Of a stretch of DNA of 64,000 nt, positions 35,647-44,845 are shown piece by piece. A program made the position numbers and the translations under genes. How positions within the stretch are numbered: the stretch's first letter is position 1; the number at the start of each line of letters is the position of its first letter. Below the pieces are notes generated by a model. The model was not told the origin of the DNA. It did no database searches and saw only the letters and a program-made list of their open reading frames with translations. Origin of the DNA: Parabacteroides goldsteinii DSM 19448 = WAL 12034 (GTDB lineage: Bacteria > Bacteroidota > Bacteroidia > Bacteroidales > Tannerellaceae). Location of the stretch: assembly GCF_000969835.1 (NCBI RefSeq), contig NZ_KQ033913.1, forward strand, positions 436,859 through 500,858, in the 5' to 3' direction.

Positions 35647-36564
35647 TTATGATTTTGATTCGAGTTCTTTAGTGAATTGAGCACAGAAACGTTCGTGTGT
35701 TACGATCATATATGCCAGCATGATATTCAATACTGTCATTTCAAATACGAAATACAACCAGGGCATATCGATGAAAAGACTGACGAATAAAGCAATGACA
35801 CGTGTGTTGAATGACAGCATATTCGTGTATTTCATCATCGGAAGGCTCTTTTCACGGAAGGCTTTCCGGAACCATTCCGGAGCTTCATCGTGATACTTGG
35901 TCCGGATGATGTTCATCATTTTCTGAAACTTCGGCGACAATGCTTCCTGCCCGACGGTATAGTTGATATAAAATGTTTCAAAAAGTTTGTAGATAAAATC
36001 TTTTTTCCAACTCATCGTCTTATATTTCTCTTTCAGGGCGGGAGAGTGGGAGAGTTCGCTTCCGGCTTTTCCTTTCAGGAATAACAGGTGGATATTCCGG
36101 TAATAATCAGCCATGGCGGCTTGTTTGCTGTGGAAAAATCCGGTGATAGCGGCAAATATCCAGATCCAGATACCCCATTCCGGTGTCAACCGGAGGCAGA
36201 TGGCGGCATAGATAGCAATAAACCAGCAGTCGCCGGCTGTTCCGTCCAGAATACGGCCCAATGGCGTTTTCTTACCGGTCATGCGGGCCAGCTGTCCGTC
36301 GGCACTGTCGTATGAGTTTGCCCAGATAAGCAATAACATACCGATGATATTTATTGTCAGGCTCTGGTAATAGAAACAAATACCGGCTGCAATACCTATA
36401 AATATACTGGCTACGGTAATTGCATTGGGGGATACTCCCAGCTTATTGAAGAATAAAGCCCAACGATAACCGATCGGGCGATAGAAGTGGATATCGATGA
36501 ACTCTTCGGTATCCAGGGATTTGAGTGTAGACTCTATATCGGGTTTCTTTTTTGTTTCTTCCAT
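35647..36564 (-). CDS. CDP-alcohol phosphatidyltransferase, probable phosphatidylinositol-phosphate synthase
   Basis: 305 aa integral membrane protein. The CDP-alcohol signature starts DSADGQLAR (D86, D89, R94), continues G103 and D107, but the last Asp expected at 111 is Gly, with Asp at 112. It should join CDP-diacylglycerol and inositol 1-phosphate to make phosphatidylinositol phosphate at the inner membrane. Position matches BT_1523. About six membrane segments are visible. It ends 4 bases before the HAD start and shares one base with the ATP-grasp gene. Confidence 0.88.
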   Translation of the reverse strand: MEETKKKPDIESTLKSLDTEEFIDIHFYRPIGYRWALFFNKLGVSPNAITVASIFIGIAAGICFYYQSLTINIIGMLLLIWANSYDSADGQLARMTGKKTPLGRILDGTAGDCWFIAIYAAICLRLTPEWGIWIWIFAAITGFFHSKQAAMADYYRNIHLLFLKGKAGSELSHSPALKEKYKTMSWKKDFIYKLFETFYINYTVGQEALSPKFQKMMNIIRTKYHDEAPEWFRKAFREKSLPMMKYTNMLSFNTRVIALFVSLFIDMPWLYFVFEMTVLNIMLAYMIVTHERFCAQFTKELESKS

Positions 36565-37421
36565 TACTTGCTGATTAAATTATAGATGCGGCGGGCAATT
36601 TGGGGAGCAGCTTCGTTCCGGCAGGGAGCAAAACTGGGCCAGTCATTGAAATCGATCAGCCGGATCGATCCGTCATCTGAAATAATACAGTCACCACCGT
36701 AAATATGAATGTTCAGTACTTCTGCCGCCTGGCTGCAAAGTTGCTGCAACTTTGAATCGTCAAACGGAATGCCTTTGGCCGTTCCGTTTATCTGTTCTAA
36801 CCCGAATTTACTGTGATGTTGGTTGGAGGGGTAGAACCAATAAAAGAAATCAGTTCCGGTCACGCCATAGAACTTAACCAGGTCGCCAACCAGATGTTCG
36901 TTGACTACGGCAGTCTTGATTCCGCGGATGGCGTATTCTTTCAGGATTGTTTTGGCTTCTTCCGGATTCCTGACGTAGGTGACATCTTCCCGGTGGATGG
37001 CGTGAAAGTCGCCTCGTTTGATCCAGCAGTTATAAAATCCGGCTTTTTCCAGTGCGGCTGTCGGGTCTTCATCGGTGGGAAGGATCAAGCTGGCCGGATG
37101 GGAGATGTTGTTCGACATTAACAGGCGGGTCATTTTCTCGCGTGTACAGTTTTCTATTCCATAGCCGGAGTTGATAACGGTATAACCCTGATCTTCCATC
37201 TGCTGTAGTTTATGGATAGAAGTCCAGTTTCTGACCATATTGAAGATGGCTGTCTCTTCAAAGTGATGGATTATCAGATCTGACTCTATGTATTCGTTTA
37301 CTTCACATCCCAGATCGCGCAGATGTTGGACGGTCAGAGAGAAGATGGCGGCATCGTTACCAATATGGTTGGGGGAAAATTGATTTTCCCGGCGGATGCC
37401 TGCTATTGTTAGTTTACTCAT
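36564..37421 (-). CDS. ATP-grasp domain protein of the inositol-lipid operon
   Basis: 285 aa. The central and C-terminal parts have ATP-grasp character: NCWIKRGDFHAI (Lys contacting ATP), VVNEHLVGDLVKFYGV, and YGGDCIISDDGSIRLIDFNDWPSF with metal-binding Asp/Asn. ATP-grasp enzymes couple ATP hydrolysis to amide or ester bond formation. Corresponds by position to BT_1524; the reaction is not known to me. It lies 32 bases after the nucleotidyltransferase gene. Confidence 0.8.
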   Translation of the reverse strand: MSKLTIAGIRRENQFSPNHIGNDAAIFSLTVQHLRDLGCEVNEYIESDLIIHHFEETAIFNMVRNWTSIHKLQQMEDQGYTVINSGYGIENCTREKMTRLLMSNNISHPASLILPTDEDPTAALEKAGFYNCWIKRGDFHAIHREDVTYVRNPEEAKTILKEYAIRGIKTAVVNEHLVGDLVKFYGVTGTDFFYWFYPSNQHHSKFGLEQINGTAKGIPFDDSKLQQLCSQAAEVLNIHIYGGDCIISDDGSIRLIDFNDWPSFAPCRNEAAPQIARRIYNLISK

Positions 37422-37453
37422 TACTTTTTTATTTAGTTGTCACTTGTCAACTA

Positions 37454-38155
37454 TCAACTGTTTAAAAAATCTTCGGCCTTTTTGATATCTTCGGCATGAT
37501 CGACGTCTACGATTTTGCTGAATGGATAAGCTTTCAGCTTTAATCCTTCAGCAATAAGCTGACGTTGGTAGTTGCGCATACGTGACATGCCTTGTCCGAT
37601 TGCATTATTCAGAACTTTCAGTCCGGAACGTCGCAGGCAGTAAATACCGCCAGAGATATAAGAACATGGCGGTTCTCCTTGTTTATCCAGAAAGCCCCGG
37701 ATTACTAAATCGTTGTCTGTATCTACGTATAAAGGTTTTTCGTCATCTATAAAATCGGTTACTGCCATTAACCCGTCCAATTGACTATCTTTCAGGAACG
37801 CCTGGATGTATCCGCCGAACTCTTCTTCTTTGAAAATCGTGTCGACGGTTGTCAGGCAGATATGATCGCTGTCCAGATGATGGCTGAGCTCATAAAAGCT
37901 ATGCATGGAACTGGGCGTGGATTTAACCAGCAGATAAAAAGGAACAGGTAGTTCCAGTTTTCGCAAGTGCTCCTGCACTTCCGTCATTTCTTCATTTACA
38001 ATAATATTGATAGATGACGCATCGTTTTTCAGAAAAACATTGATCAAACGATCAATTAACGCCGTACCGTTTAGTTGTACCAGTGGTTTGGGCCATTTTA
38101 CTCCTTCTTGCACCAAGCGGGAACCCTCGCCAGCTGCAATGATTGCATAATCCAT
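37454..38155 (-). CDS. Sugar-nucleotidyltransferase-like protein of the inositol-lipid operon
   Basis: 233 aa. NTP-transferase fold: AIIAAGEGSRL at the N-terminus, KWPKPLVQLNGTALIDRLI, and a TTVDT metal-site motif near residue 102. These are the marks of MobA/RfbA-like nucleotidyltransferases. A CDP-inositol-type or related activated headgroup is an attractive product here, but that is speculation. Corresponds by position to BT_1525. Confidence 0.82.
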   Translation of the reverse strand: MDYAIIAAGEGSRLVQEGVKWPKPLVQLNGTALIDRLINVFLKNDASSINIIVNEEMTEVQEHLRKLELPVPFYLLVKSTPSSMHSFYELSHHLDSDHICLTTVDTIFKEEEFGGYIQAFLKDSQLDGLMAVTDFIDDEKPLYVDTDNDLVIRGFLDKQGEPPCSYISGGIYCLRRSGLKVLNNAIGQGMSRMRNYQRQLIAEGLKLKAYPFSKIVDVDHAEDIKKAEDFLNS

Positions 38156-38197
38156 ATTTGTCAGAAACTAATTGAATTAAGATGATTGATATATGAA

Positions 38198-38248
38198 AAA
38201 GAAATTCTTCTATCCGAGGAAAAAATCGTTTTTGGACGGATAGAAGAA
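38198..38248 (-). terminator. Hairpin after the inositol-phosphate synthase gene
   Basis: A perfect 12-bp stem (38205-38216 with 38237-38248, core TTCTTCTATCCG) with a 20-base loop, followed on the minus strand by a T-rich run. It probably lowers expression of the downstream genes relative to the synthase. Confidence 0.7.
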
Positions 38249-38267
38249 GTCTTTTTATATGTGTGTA

Positions 38268-39560
38268 TTAATCCAGATAGCTAGGTGCTTTTTCTCCGAT
38301 CATATCACGCAAAGTCTGTTTAACCATTCTCCACTGCTGGAACAGGTCGTGAACAGGCTGGTGTTCGAAATCGTGCATCGGGCTCTTGCAGAAGAATGAC
38401 AACCAAGTCTGGATACCGGACATACCGGCACGCATAGCCAAGTCGCTGAACAATACCAGGTCGAGAGCGATAGGAGCGGCGAGGATAGAGTCACGGCAAA
38501 GGAAGTTTACCTTGATTTCCATCGGATAGCCCATCCATCCGAAGATGTCGATGTTGTCCCATGCTTCCTTGTTATCCTTGCGGGGAGGATAATAGTTGAT
38601 ACGTACCTTATGATATACGTCACCATAAAGGTCCGGATATTTTTCAGGTTCGAAGATATTGTCGATCACAGACAGTTTACTAACTTCTTTTGTCTTGAAG
38701 TTTGCAGGATCATCCAATACTTCGCCGTCGCGGTTTCCTAAGATGTTGGTGGAGAACCAGCCGCTTACACCCAGCATGCGTGTTTTGAACATCGGAGCCA
38801 ATACAGTCTTCATTAATGTCTGTCCGCTCTTGAAGTCCTTTCCGGAGATAGGAACATTCATCTGTTTGGAGAATTCCCACATAGCCGGCGTGTCTACACA
38901 CAGGTTAGGAGCACCCATAATGAACGGAGCGCCTTCTGCGATAGCAGCGTAAGCATAACACATACTCGGGGAAACAGCTTCCGTATTGTTTTCCTTCATC
39001 GCTTTTTCCAATGCGGCAAGCGACATGTGTTCATCTGACAGAGGAATGTAGATTTCAGTACTTGCAGCCCATAAAACAGCGATACGTTCGCAATTATTGG
39101 CAGCCTTGAAATCGCGGATGTCCTGGCGCAGTTGTTCTACCATTTCCCAACGGGTGGCAGCCTGTTTGATGTGCGTTCCGTTTAAGCGTTTAGCCCAGTT
39201 GTGATCGAATGCAGCCGGCATCGGTTTGATGGCCTGCAATTCTTCTTTCACATTGTTCAGGTCTTTTTCCTTTAATACTTCAGCATACATGGCAGCTTCG
39301 TATGCATTATCGGGGAATATATCCCAACCGCCGAATACAATATCGTTCAGATCAGCCAAAGGCACAATGTCTTTGATTGCTTTCTCTTCTCCGCTTTCCA
39401 ATCGCATAGTCGCCATCTGGGCGATTGAGCCGATTGGTTTCGCTACTCCTTTACGAGCAGCCAGAGTACCTGTAATCATGGTGGTTGATACTGCTCCACC
39501 TACACCCACAACGAGAATGCCAAGTTTCCCTTTAGCTTCTTTTACTTCGATTTTTTCCAT
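38268..39560 (-). CDS. myo-Inositol-1-phosphate synthase
   Basis: 430 aa. N-terminal Rossmann motif GVGGAVSTTMITG, then the family segments SGKDFKSGQTLMKT, GNRDGEVL and the C-terminal catalytic region with RDSILAAPIALDLV. It converts glucose 6-phosphate to inositol 3-phosphate using NAD. First gene of the inositol-lipid operon; gene order matches BT_1526-BT_1522 of B. thetaiotaomicron. Its own -7 element lies 28 bases upstream. Confidence 0.92.
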   Translation of the reverse strand: MEKIEVKEAKGKLGILVVGVGGAVSTTMITGTLAARKGVAKPIGSIAQMATMRLESGEEKAIKDIVPLADLNDIVFGGWDIFPDNAYEAAMYAEVLKEKDLNNVKEELQAIKPMPAAFDHNWAKRLNGTHIKQAATRWEMVEQLRQDIRDFKAANNCERIAVLWAASTEIYIPLSDEHMSLAALEKAMKENNTEAVSPSMCYAYAAIAEGAPFIMGAPNLCVDTPAMWEFSKQMNVPISGKDFKSGQTLMKTVLAPMFKTRMLGVSGWFSTNILGNRDGEVLDDPANFKTKEVSKLSVIDNIFEPEKYPDLYGDVYHKVRINYYPPRKDNKEAWDNIDIFGWMGYPMEIKVNFLCRDSILAAPIALDLVLFSDLAMRAGMSGIQTWLSFFCKSPMHDFEHQPVHDLFQQWRMVKQTLRDMIGEKAPSYLD

Positions 39561-39587
39561 GTCAATTTAAGTTCAAAAATAATTGTG

Positions 39588-39595
39588 CAAATTTA
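39588..39595 (-). promoter_or_regulatory. -7 element of the inositol-lipid operon
   Basis: TAAATTTG on the minus strand fits TAnnTTTG and lies 27 bases before the synthase ATG. No clear TTG at -33. Confidence 0.45.
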
Positions 39596-39992
39596 GGCCT
39601 TCTTAATTGAATTAAAAAGGATAAATATGCGATATAATTGGTCAAAAATACTATAATTTCCAATAACTTGCCAGTCTTTCTGTACAAAAGTACTATTCTC
39701 TTCGTACTAAAGGCTTGTTTTTTGAGTTGTACGTAAGATAAAAAATATCTATCTCTTGAACTATTTTGTTACAAAACTATAAAAATAGATTGGTTTCACA
39801 AATAATTTTGACGAATATAGTTGTTTATCGAATAAAAATACTTTCCTTTGTGGCATGTGAACAACATAGTTTTCAGAAATTGCTCTTTTATCTCCGATGT
39901 AATATTCAACAAGTGAATTTATTTTGTAGTAATGGACCTTTCCAAGATTATTTGTTACAGTTTTTTTATTAATTATTTTATATCATTTTTGT
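39596..39992. other. Divergent intergenic region
   Basis: About 400 AT-rich bases between the inositol-phosphate synthase and the RRM gene. A weak plus-strand promoter candidate (TTCCTTTG at about 39850) would give the RRM mRNA a leader of about 130 bases. No gene, repeat or known riboswitch is visible. Confidence 0.4.
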
Positions 39993-40238
39993 ATGAATAT
40001 TTACATTGGTAACCTGAACTATCGGGTTAGAGAATCTGACTTACAGCAGGTTTTAGAAGAGTATGGAGTTGTAGAATCAGTAAAGTTAATCATTGATCGC
40101 GACACTAACAGATCAAAAGGTTTTGCATTCGCAGAATTTACAAATGAAAGCGAAGCAAGAAATGCAATCAATGAATTGAACGGTGCTGAATACGAAGGCC
40201 GTCAGATGGTTGTTAAAGAAGCTACTCCAAGACGTTGA
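39993..40238 (+). CDS. RRM-type RNA-binding protein
   Basis: 81 aa, a single RNA recognition motif. RNP2 is IYIGNL (3-8) and RNP1 is KGFAFAEF (about 43-50); a basic tail ends in ATPRR. Such small RRM proteins are common in Bacteroidetes and cyanobacteria and act as RNA chaperones or post-transcriptional regulators (Rbp family). Single gene with its own terminator. Confidence 0.93.
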   Translation: MNIYIGNLNYRVRESDLQQVLEEYGVVESVKLIIDRDTNRSKGFAFAEFTNESEARNAINELNGAEYEGRQMVVKEATPRR

Positions 40239-40264
40239 GTTAGTTTTAACAAATAGTATAAGAG

Positions 40265-40302
40265 AAGGGGTACGGAAGCTAAACATCCGTATCCCTTTTT
40301 TT
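40265..40302 (+). terminator. Rho-independent terminator after the RRM gene
   Basis: 12-bp stem (40265-40276 with 40286-40297), 9-base loop, T run to 40302. Confidence 0.88.
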
Positions 40303-40344
40303 ATTGCTGATAATTTCTTACGTTTGCTGCAAATTTTGAAATAA

Positions 40345-41598
40345 ATGAAAACTCTTCCCTTGAAATCTACCCGTCTGCTTCTGCCGGGTATTTGCTTTCT
40401 GATTGCAAATCTATTTGTTGTATGTTCGGCCCAGGCACAAATTTCCGACCGGGTGTTTAAGTCGGACCACCGGATCGATCCGGAAAAGAAAGGGCAATTA
40501 TCTGTCGAGTTGGATAATATAAGTTTCTTTAAAGATAATGAATATACCGGTTCGATTATGAAAGGATATTCTTTGCCGGGATTCTGGATACAACCGAAGG
40601 CTGTTTTTTATCCGCTGGGTAATATAAAACTTGAGTTGGGAGTACATATGCTCCGTTATTGGGGGGCAAAGAAATATCCGAGCCTGGCTTATCAGGATAT
40701 TGCCGAATGGAAAGGCGACCAGTATCAGCATGGTTTCCATGTCCTTCCTTTTTTTCGGGCGCAGATGGCTTTGTCCGATCATGTGAATATTGTTCTTGGT
40801 GATATCTATGGCGGTGCTAATCATAACCTGATCGAACCTTTATATAATCCGGAGTTGAACCTGACGGCTGATCCTGAAGCCGGACTTCAGTTGTTGTATG
40901 ACTCCCGCAGGTTTGATCTGGATGTCTGGGTGAACTGGGAAAGTTTTATTTTCCGTGAAGATACGCATCAGGAGGCTTTTACTGTCGGGTTGTCGGGGCG
41001 TTATAAATTGAATGATCCGGATGCGCGTTTTCATTTTTATGCACCGGTGCAGGGATTGGCCCAACATCGGGGAGGGGAGATCGATACGATATTTACTAAC
41101 TCTGTACAGACATTGATGAATGGTGCTGTGGGAGTCGGTACGGTTTGGAACACAGGTAATCCGATATTCCGGAATGTAAATCTTGAATTTGATGTCGCTG
41201 GTTATTATCAGCAGGCCGGTAATTTATGGCCATATGGCAGCGGCTCCGGTTTTTATGTCCGGGCATCTGCGGATATTTACGATTTTCGGGTGAAAACATC
41301 TTATTGGAACAGTAATAAATTCATCTCCATGTTCGGCAGTCCGTTTTATGGGGCGGTATCGACATCGGATGAAAATGTTTCTTTTGGCGGGCAAAATATG
41401 GTTTATCTGGGGTTGGAATACTCAAAGAGTTTTGGGAAAGGTTTTTCCCTGGGGGTAGATGTGGATGTATATCAGCATCTGTCTGTCGATAAGTTTGGAC
41501 CGGGGGCTGGTGAAGTCGGTAAATCCGGCAGTGCTACCAGTTTTTCGGCAGGGATTTATTTCCGGATCAATCCATCGTTCCTGATCAAGCAGTTTTAA
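40345..41598 (+). CDS. Large predicted outer-membrane beta-barrel protein
   Basis: 417 aa. Signal peptide to about residue 33 (CSAQAQ). The rest is rich in alternating hydrophobic/aromatic strands (YSLPGFWIQPKAVFYPLG, KLELGVHMLRYWG) and ends with a strand terminating in Phe, so an outer-membrane barrel is likely. No family name is recognised. TACGTTTG at 40319-40326 could be its -7 element. Single gene, convergent with the cupin-like gene. Confidence 0.75.
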   Translation: MKTLPLKSTRLLLPGICFLIANLFVVCSAQAQISDRVFKSDHRIDPEKKGQLSVELDNISFFKDNEYTGSIMKGYSLPGFWIQPKAVFYPLGNIKLELGVHMLRYWGAKKYPSLAYQDIAEWKGDQYQHGFHVLPFFRAQMALSDHVNIVLGDIYGGANHNLIEPLYNPELNLTADPEAGLQLLYDSRRFDLDVWVNWESFIFREDTHQEAFTVGLSGRYKLNDPDARFHFYAPVQGLAQHRGGEIDTIFTNSVQTLMNGAVGVGTVWNTGNPIFRNVNLEFDVAGYYQQAGNLWPYGSGSGFYVRASADIYDFRVKTSYWNSNKFISMFGSPFYGAVSTSDENVSFGGQNMVYLGLEYSKSFGKGFSLGVDVDVYQHLSVDKFGPGAGEVGKSGSATSFSAGIYFRINPSFLIKQF

Positions 41599-41622
41599 AA
41601 GGAGAAAATAATGAAAGTAAAT

Positions 41623-41652
41623 AAAGGTCTAATTTATATTAGACCTTTTTTC
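41623..41652. terminator. Bidirectional terminator between convergent genes
   Basis: 10-bp perfect stem (AAAGGTCTAA at 41623-41632 with 41639-41648), 6-base loop, T run to the right and A run to the left. It overlaps the last codons of the minus-strand gene. Confidence 0.85.
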
Positions 41653-42006
41653 TTTCTGATAGGATTCAAGCAAAAATAGTGTTTTTGCTAATGACGGGAA
41701 AGTTGGTAGAACGACCGGACGTTCCGGATTCCACTCCGGATCTTCCGTGATCATTGTGGATAAAGTTCCCGCATGCATGAGTACTGTCTGTGCATCTGTG
41801 ATAGCCGTTATGATATGACGTTTTTCCGTAGGCAATAAAACGAAATACCCTTCATCGACTTCTACTACCGGGGTTGCCGTTTTCGAACAGATGAGAAGTT
41901 TGCCTGTAGTGACAAAAAGTAATATGTTTCCCATTTGTTCTGTGTCATATACTACTTCACCGGCTTTTACTTCTTTGCATTCAAATTGATTAATAAAATT
42001 CTTCAT
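41629..42006 (-). CDS. Small cupin-like protein resembling an AraC sensor domain
   Basis: 125 aa. The pattern of short strands (ILLFVTTGKLLI, VDEGYFVLLPTEKRHIITA) looks like the cupin sensor domain at the N-terminus of many Bacteroidetes AraC-type regulators, but no helix-turn-helix domain follows before the stop. It could be a shortened regulator or a stand-alone binding domain. It starts 9 bases after the end of the apbE gene, so it is probably in its transcript. Confidence 0.6.
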   Translation of the reverse strand: MKNFINQFECKEVKAGEVVYDTEQMGNILLFVTTGKLLICSKTATPVVEVDEGYFVLLPTEKRHIITAITDAQTVLMHAGTLSTMITEDPEWNPERPVVLPTFPSLAKTLFLLESYQKEKRSNIN

Positions 42007-42015
42007 AAAAAATTG

Positions 42016-43041
42016 CTACTCGTTCAGCATTGCTTCAATCGGCCTGTTTGGCAGATATTGAAGCATACCGGTAGAGTATTCTATCTGATGTTTACCGTTT
42101 TCATCGGAGTAGATTACATAATATTCAATACCGGGAATATTTTTTGCCGCTTCACGTGCTTTTTCCAGCCCCATTGCCATGAAGGCTGTCGCATAAGCAT
42201 CGGCGGTGATACAATCTTCAGCTACAATTGTTGCGCTTAATATGCTTTGTTCGGATGGGTATCCGGTACGCGGGTCAATCGTATGGGCGTACTTTTTTCC
42301 ATCTTTGACGTAGTAGTTACGGTAGTTGCCGGATGTGGCAACGCCTCCTTTTTTGCATAACTGGACTACTTCTTCTATATCGTTTTTTACTCCGGTTGAA
42401 TCGTCTTCCGGTTTATTGATTCCTATACGCCAGCATTTTCCGTTCTGGTTGACGCCTTTCATCGTTACTTCGCCACCAATTTCGACCATATAATTTTCAA
42501 TGCCTTCACGTTCGAGCAGACGTGCTATGATATCGCTTGCATATCCTTTGGCAATCGCGGAGCAATTCAACAGGATACGGGAATCATCTTTTACTACTTT
42601 CCGTCCGTCCAGTCTGACTTTCTGATAACCGACGAATTGTTTGATACTGTCGATCATTTGGGGAGTCACACTGTCCATTTTACTGAATCCGAATCCCCAA
42701 AGATTGACCAGAGGAGCACAGGTGATATCGAAAATGCCTTCCGAATGGTCGGATACCTCTTTTGCTTTGTTGAACACCTCGATAAACCAGTCATCTGCTT
42801 CGACCGCCTCATTCCGGTTCACTTTTGATATGATAGAGTTCGGATTGAACGGATTTAACGAAAGATTGAACTTTTGAAATTCGGCATCAATCTTTTCTGT
42901 CAGTATTTCAGAACCTTCATATTTAATATGATAGATAGTATGAAAAACGGAACCGCTTTCTTCAAAATATTGTTTCTGTTTTGTACAGGCAGTGAACATA
43001 AGTATCCATAAACCGGCCGCCAGAATGATCTTCTTGTACAT
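42016..43041 (-). CDS. apbE: FAD:protein FMN transferase (ApbE family)
   Basis: 341 aa. Lipobox FTAC (Cys about 19). ApbE motifs are present: GIFDITCAPLVNLWGFG, GYASDIIARLL, YMVEIGGEV, HTIDPRTGYP and the C-terminal ADAYATAFMAMG. The enzyme attaches FMN to Thr residues of NqrB/NqrC or RnfG/RnfD-type proteins outside the inner membrane. A good promoter precedes it. Confidence 0.93.
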   Translation of the reverse strand: MYKKIILAAGLWILMFTACTKQKQYFEESGSVFHTIYHIKYEGSEILTEKIDAEFQKFNLSLNPFNPNSIISKVNRNEAVEADDWFIEVFNKAKEVSDHSEGIFDITCAPLVNLWGFGFSKMDSVTPQMIDSIKQFVGYQKVRLDGRKVVKDDSRILLNCSAIAKGYASDIIARLLEREGIENYMVEIGGEVTMKGVNQNGKCWRIGINKPEDDSTGVKNDIEEVVQLCKKGGVATSGNYRNYYVKDGKKYAHTIDPRTGYPSEQSILSATIVAEDCITADAYATAFMAMGLEKAREAAKNIPGIEYYVIYSDENGKHQIEYSTGMLQYLPNRPIEAMLNE

Positions 43042-43061
43042 CTCTTTAAATTTTAGCGCAG

Positions 43062-43090
43062 CAAAGATACTAAAATTTATTGTAATTCAA
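43062..43090 (-). promoter_or_regulatory. Promoter of the apbE transcript
   Basis: TTG (43088-43090), 18 bases, TATCTTTG (43062-43069) on the minus strand. Confidence 0.6.
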
Positions 43091-43103
43091 TCAATGTCAG
43101 TTG

Positions 43104-44837
43104 TCAAGCCTTTTTGTTTTCCATATAAGCCCCTTTCATGGGAGATGCGCAGTTGCGTGTAAAAATATCCAGGATACCGCGGCTATGGCGGGATACAGGC
43201 TGTGTCCATTGTTTATGACGCTCCGACAGAATCCGGTCTATTTCCTCCGGTGATTGTTGGAAGCCGTTGGTTCCGATGATCTCGAGCTTACGGGCAGGAA
43301 TGTCGATACGGATCAGGTCATTGTCTTCAACCAGGGCGATAGGACCGCCGTCGTATGCTTCCGGGGAGACGTGTCCGACGGCCGGGCCGCGGGTGGCTCC
43401 GGAAAAACGTCCGTCGGTAATGAGGGCAATGCTTTCTGCCAGTTCCGGGTCGGAGGCGATGGCTTCGGTCGTGTAAAACATTTCCGGCATTCCGCTGCCT
43501 TTCGGGCCTTCGTAACGGATAAAGACGGCTTCTCCCGGATGGATATTTTTCTGCAATACAGCTTGCAATGCTTCTTCTTCGCTATCGAATACACGGGCCG
43601 TTAATGTTGCCTGCATCAGGTTGGGGGAGATGGCGGCATGTTTGACAACGGCTCCTTCCGGGGCGAGATTCCCTTTTAATATGGCAATCGCTCCTTGTTT
43701 CCGGATCGGACTTTTAAAAGGTTTGATAATGTCGCTGACTTTTACTCCAAGCGGGGACAAGTATTTGCGGCATCCTTCATAAAATCCGTTTGTGCGGAGT
43801 GTTTCAAGATTTTCTCCCAGGCTTTTGCCTGTTACTGTCCGGACGTCCAGGTTAAGTACGTCTTTCAGTTCTTCCAGAATGGCGGGAACGCCGCCGGCAT
43901 ACCAGAAATATTCGCCCGGCCAGAATCCGCTTGGACGGATATTCAGTAAAAAAGGAATTTGGCGATGGATTTCATCAAATAATTCAGGCGGCAGGTCGAT
44001 GCCTAGTTCATGCGCAATGGCCGGCAGATGTAGCAGGCTGTTGCTGGAGCCGGCTATCGCGGCGTGCACCATGATAGCATTTCTGAAAGCGTCGATTGTC
44101 AGGATATCGGAAGGCAGTAACTCTTCTTTCCCTAATTCAACGGAACGCTGGCCGGCATACCGGGATATCTCTTTTATATAATGTACGTGCGTAGGGATTA
44201 AGGCCGAACCCGGCAGTGCGATACCCAGCGCTTCGGCCATTACCTGCATTGTGGAGGCTGTTCCCATAAATGAACAGGCTCCGCAAGTCGGGCAGGCATC
44301 TTTTTTATAAGCGAGGAATTGCTCTTCGCTTATTTCTTTCCGTTCGTATTGTGCACTGTATGTTCCGATTTGTTCTAAAGTCAGCAGGTTGGGGCCGGCT
44401 TTCATAATACCTCCCGGCAGGAGCAGGGCCGGCATATTCAGCCGGGCGATCGCCATCAGGTGGGCGGGTACCGATTTGTCGCAACTGGTAATGAATATTC
44501 CCGCATCGAAAGGCGTTGCTTTTACGTGTATCTCCATCATGGCTGCCATGATATCGCGGGATACGAGCGAATAGTTCATTCCGTCGTGGCCCTGTGCTTC
44601 GCCGTCGCAAATGTCAGTGACGTAGTAATTGGCAGCCCGTCCTCCGGCATCGCTGATACCTTTGCCGGCTTCTTCCACCAGCTTGTTCAGATGGGCACTT
44701 CCGGGGTGGCTGTGTCCGTAACTGCTCTCAACGATGATTTGCGGTTTGCTGAGATCTTCAATGCTCCAACCACTACCGAGGCGGAGTGAATCGAGTTCCG
44801 GTGCCAATTTACGTAATTCCTGACTTTTCATATACAT
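43104..44837 (-). CDS. IlvD/Edd-family dehydratase, probably acting on a sugar acid
   Basis: 577 aa. Fe-S dehydratase family with FITSCDKSVPAHLMA, CPTCGACSFMGTASTM (cluster-ligand Cys residues) and the C-terminal LITDGRFSGATRGPAVGHVSPEA. Dihydroxy-acid dehydratase (IlvD), 6-phosphogluconate dehydratase and several aldonic-acid dehydratases share these motifs. No branched-chain biosynthetic genes are adjacent, so a sugar-acid substrate is as likely as dihydroxyvalerate. Followed on the minus strand by apbE without clear coupling. Confidence 0.85.
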   Translation of the reverse strand: MYMKSQELRKLAPELDSLRLGSGWSIEDLSKPQIIVESSYGHSHPGSAHLNKLVEEAGKGISDAGGRAANYYVTDICDGEAQGHDGMNYSLVSRDIMAAMMEIHVKATPFDAGIFITSCDKSVPAHLMAIARLNMPALLLPGGIMKAGPNLLTLEQIGTYSAQYERKEISEEQFLAYKKDACPTCGACSFMGTASTMQVMAEALGIALPGSALIPTHVHYIKEISRYAGQRSVELGKEELLPSDILTIDAFRNAIMVHAAIAGSSNSLLHLPAIAHELGIDLPPELFDEIHRQIPFLLNIRPSGFWPGEYFWYAGGVPAILEELKDVLNLDVRTVTGKSLGENLETLRTNGFYEGCRKYLSPLGVKVSDIIKPFKSPIRKQGAIAILKGNLAPEGAVVKHAAISPNLMQATLTARVFDSEEEALQAVLQKNIHPGEAVFIRYEGPKGSGMPEMFYTTEAIASDPELAESIALITDGRFSGATRGPAVGHVSPEAYDGGPIALVEDNDLIRIDIPARKLEIIGTNGFQQSPEEIDRILSERHKQWTQPVSRHSRGILDIFTRNCASPMKGAYMENKKA

Positions 44838-44845
44838 TTATTTTA

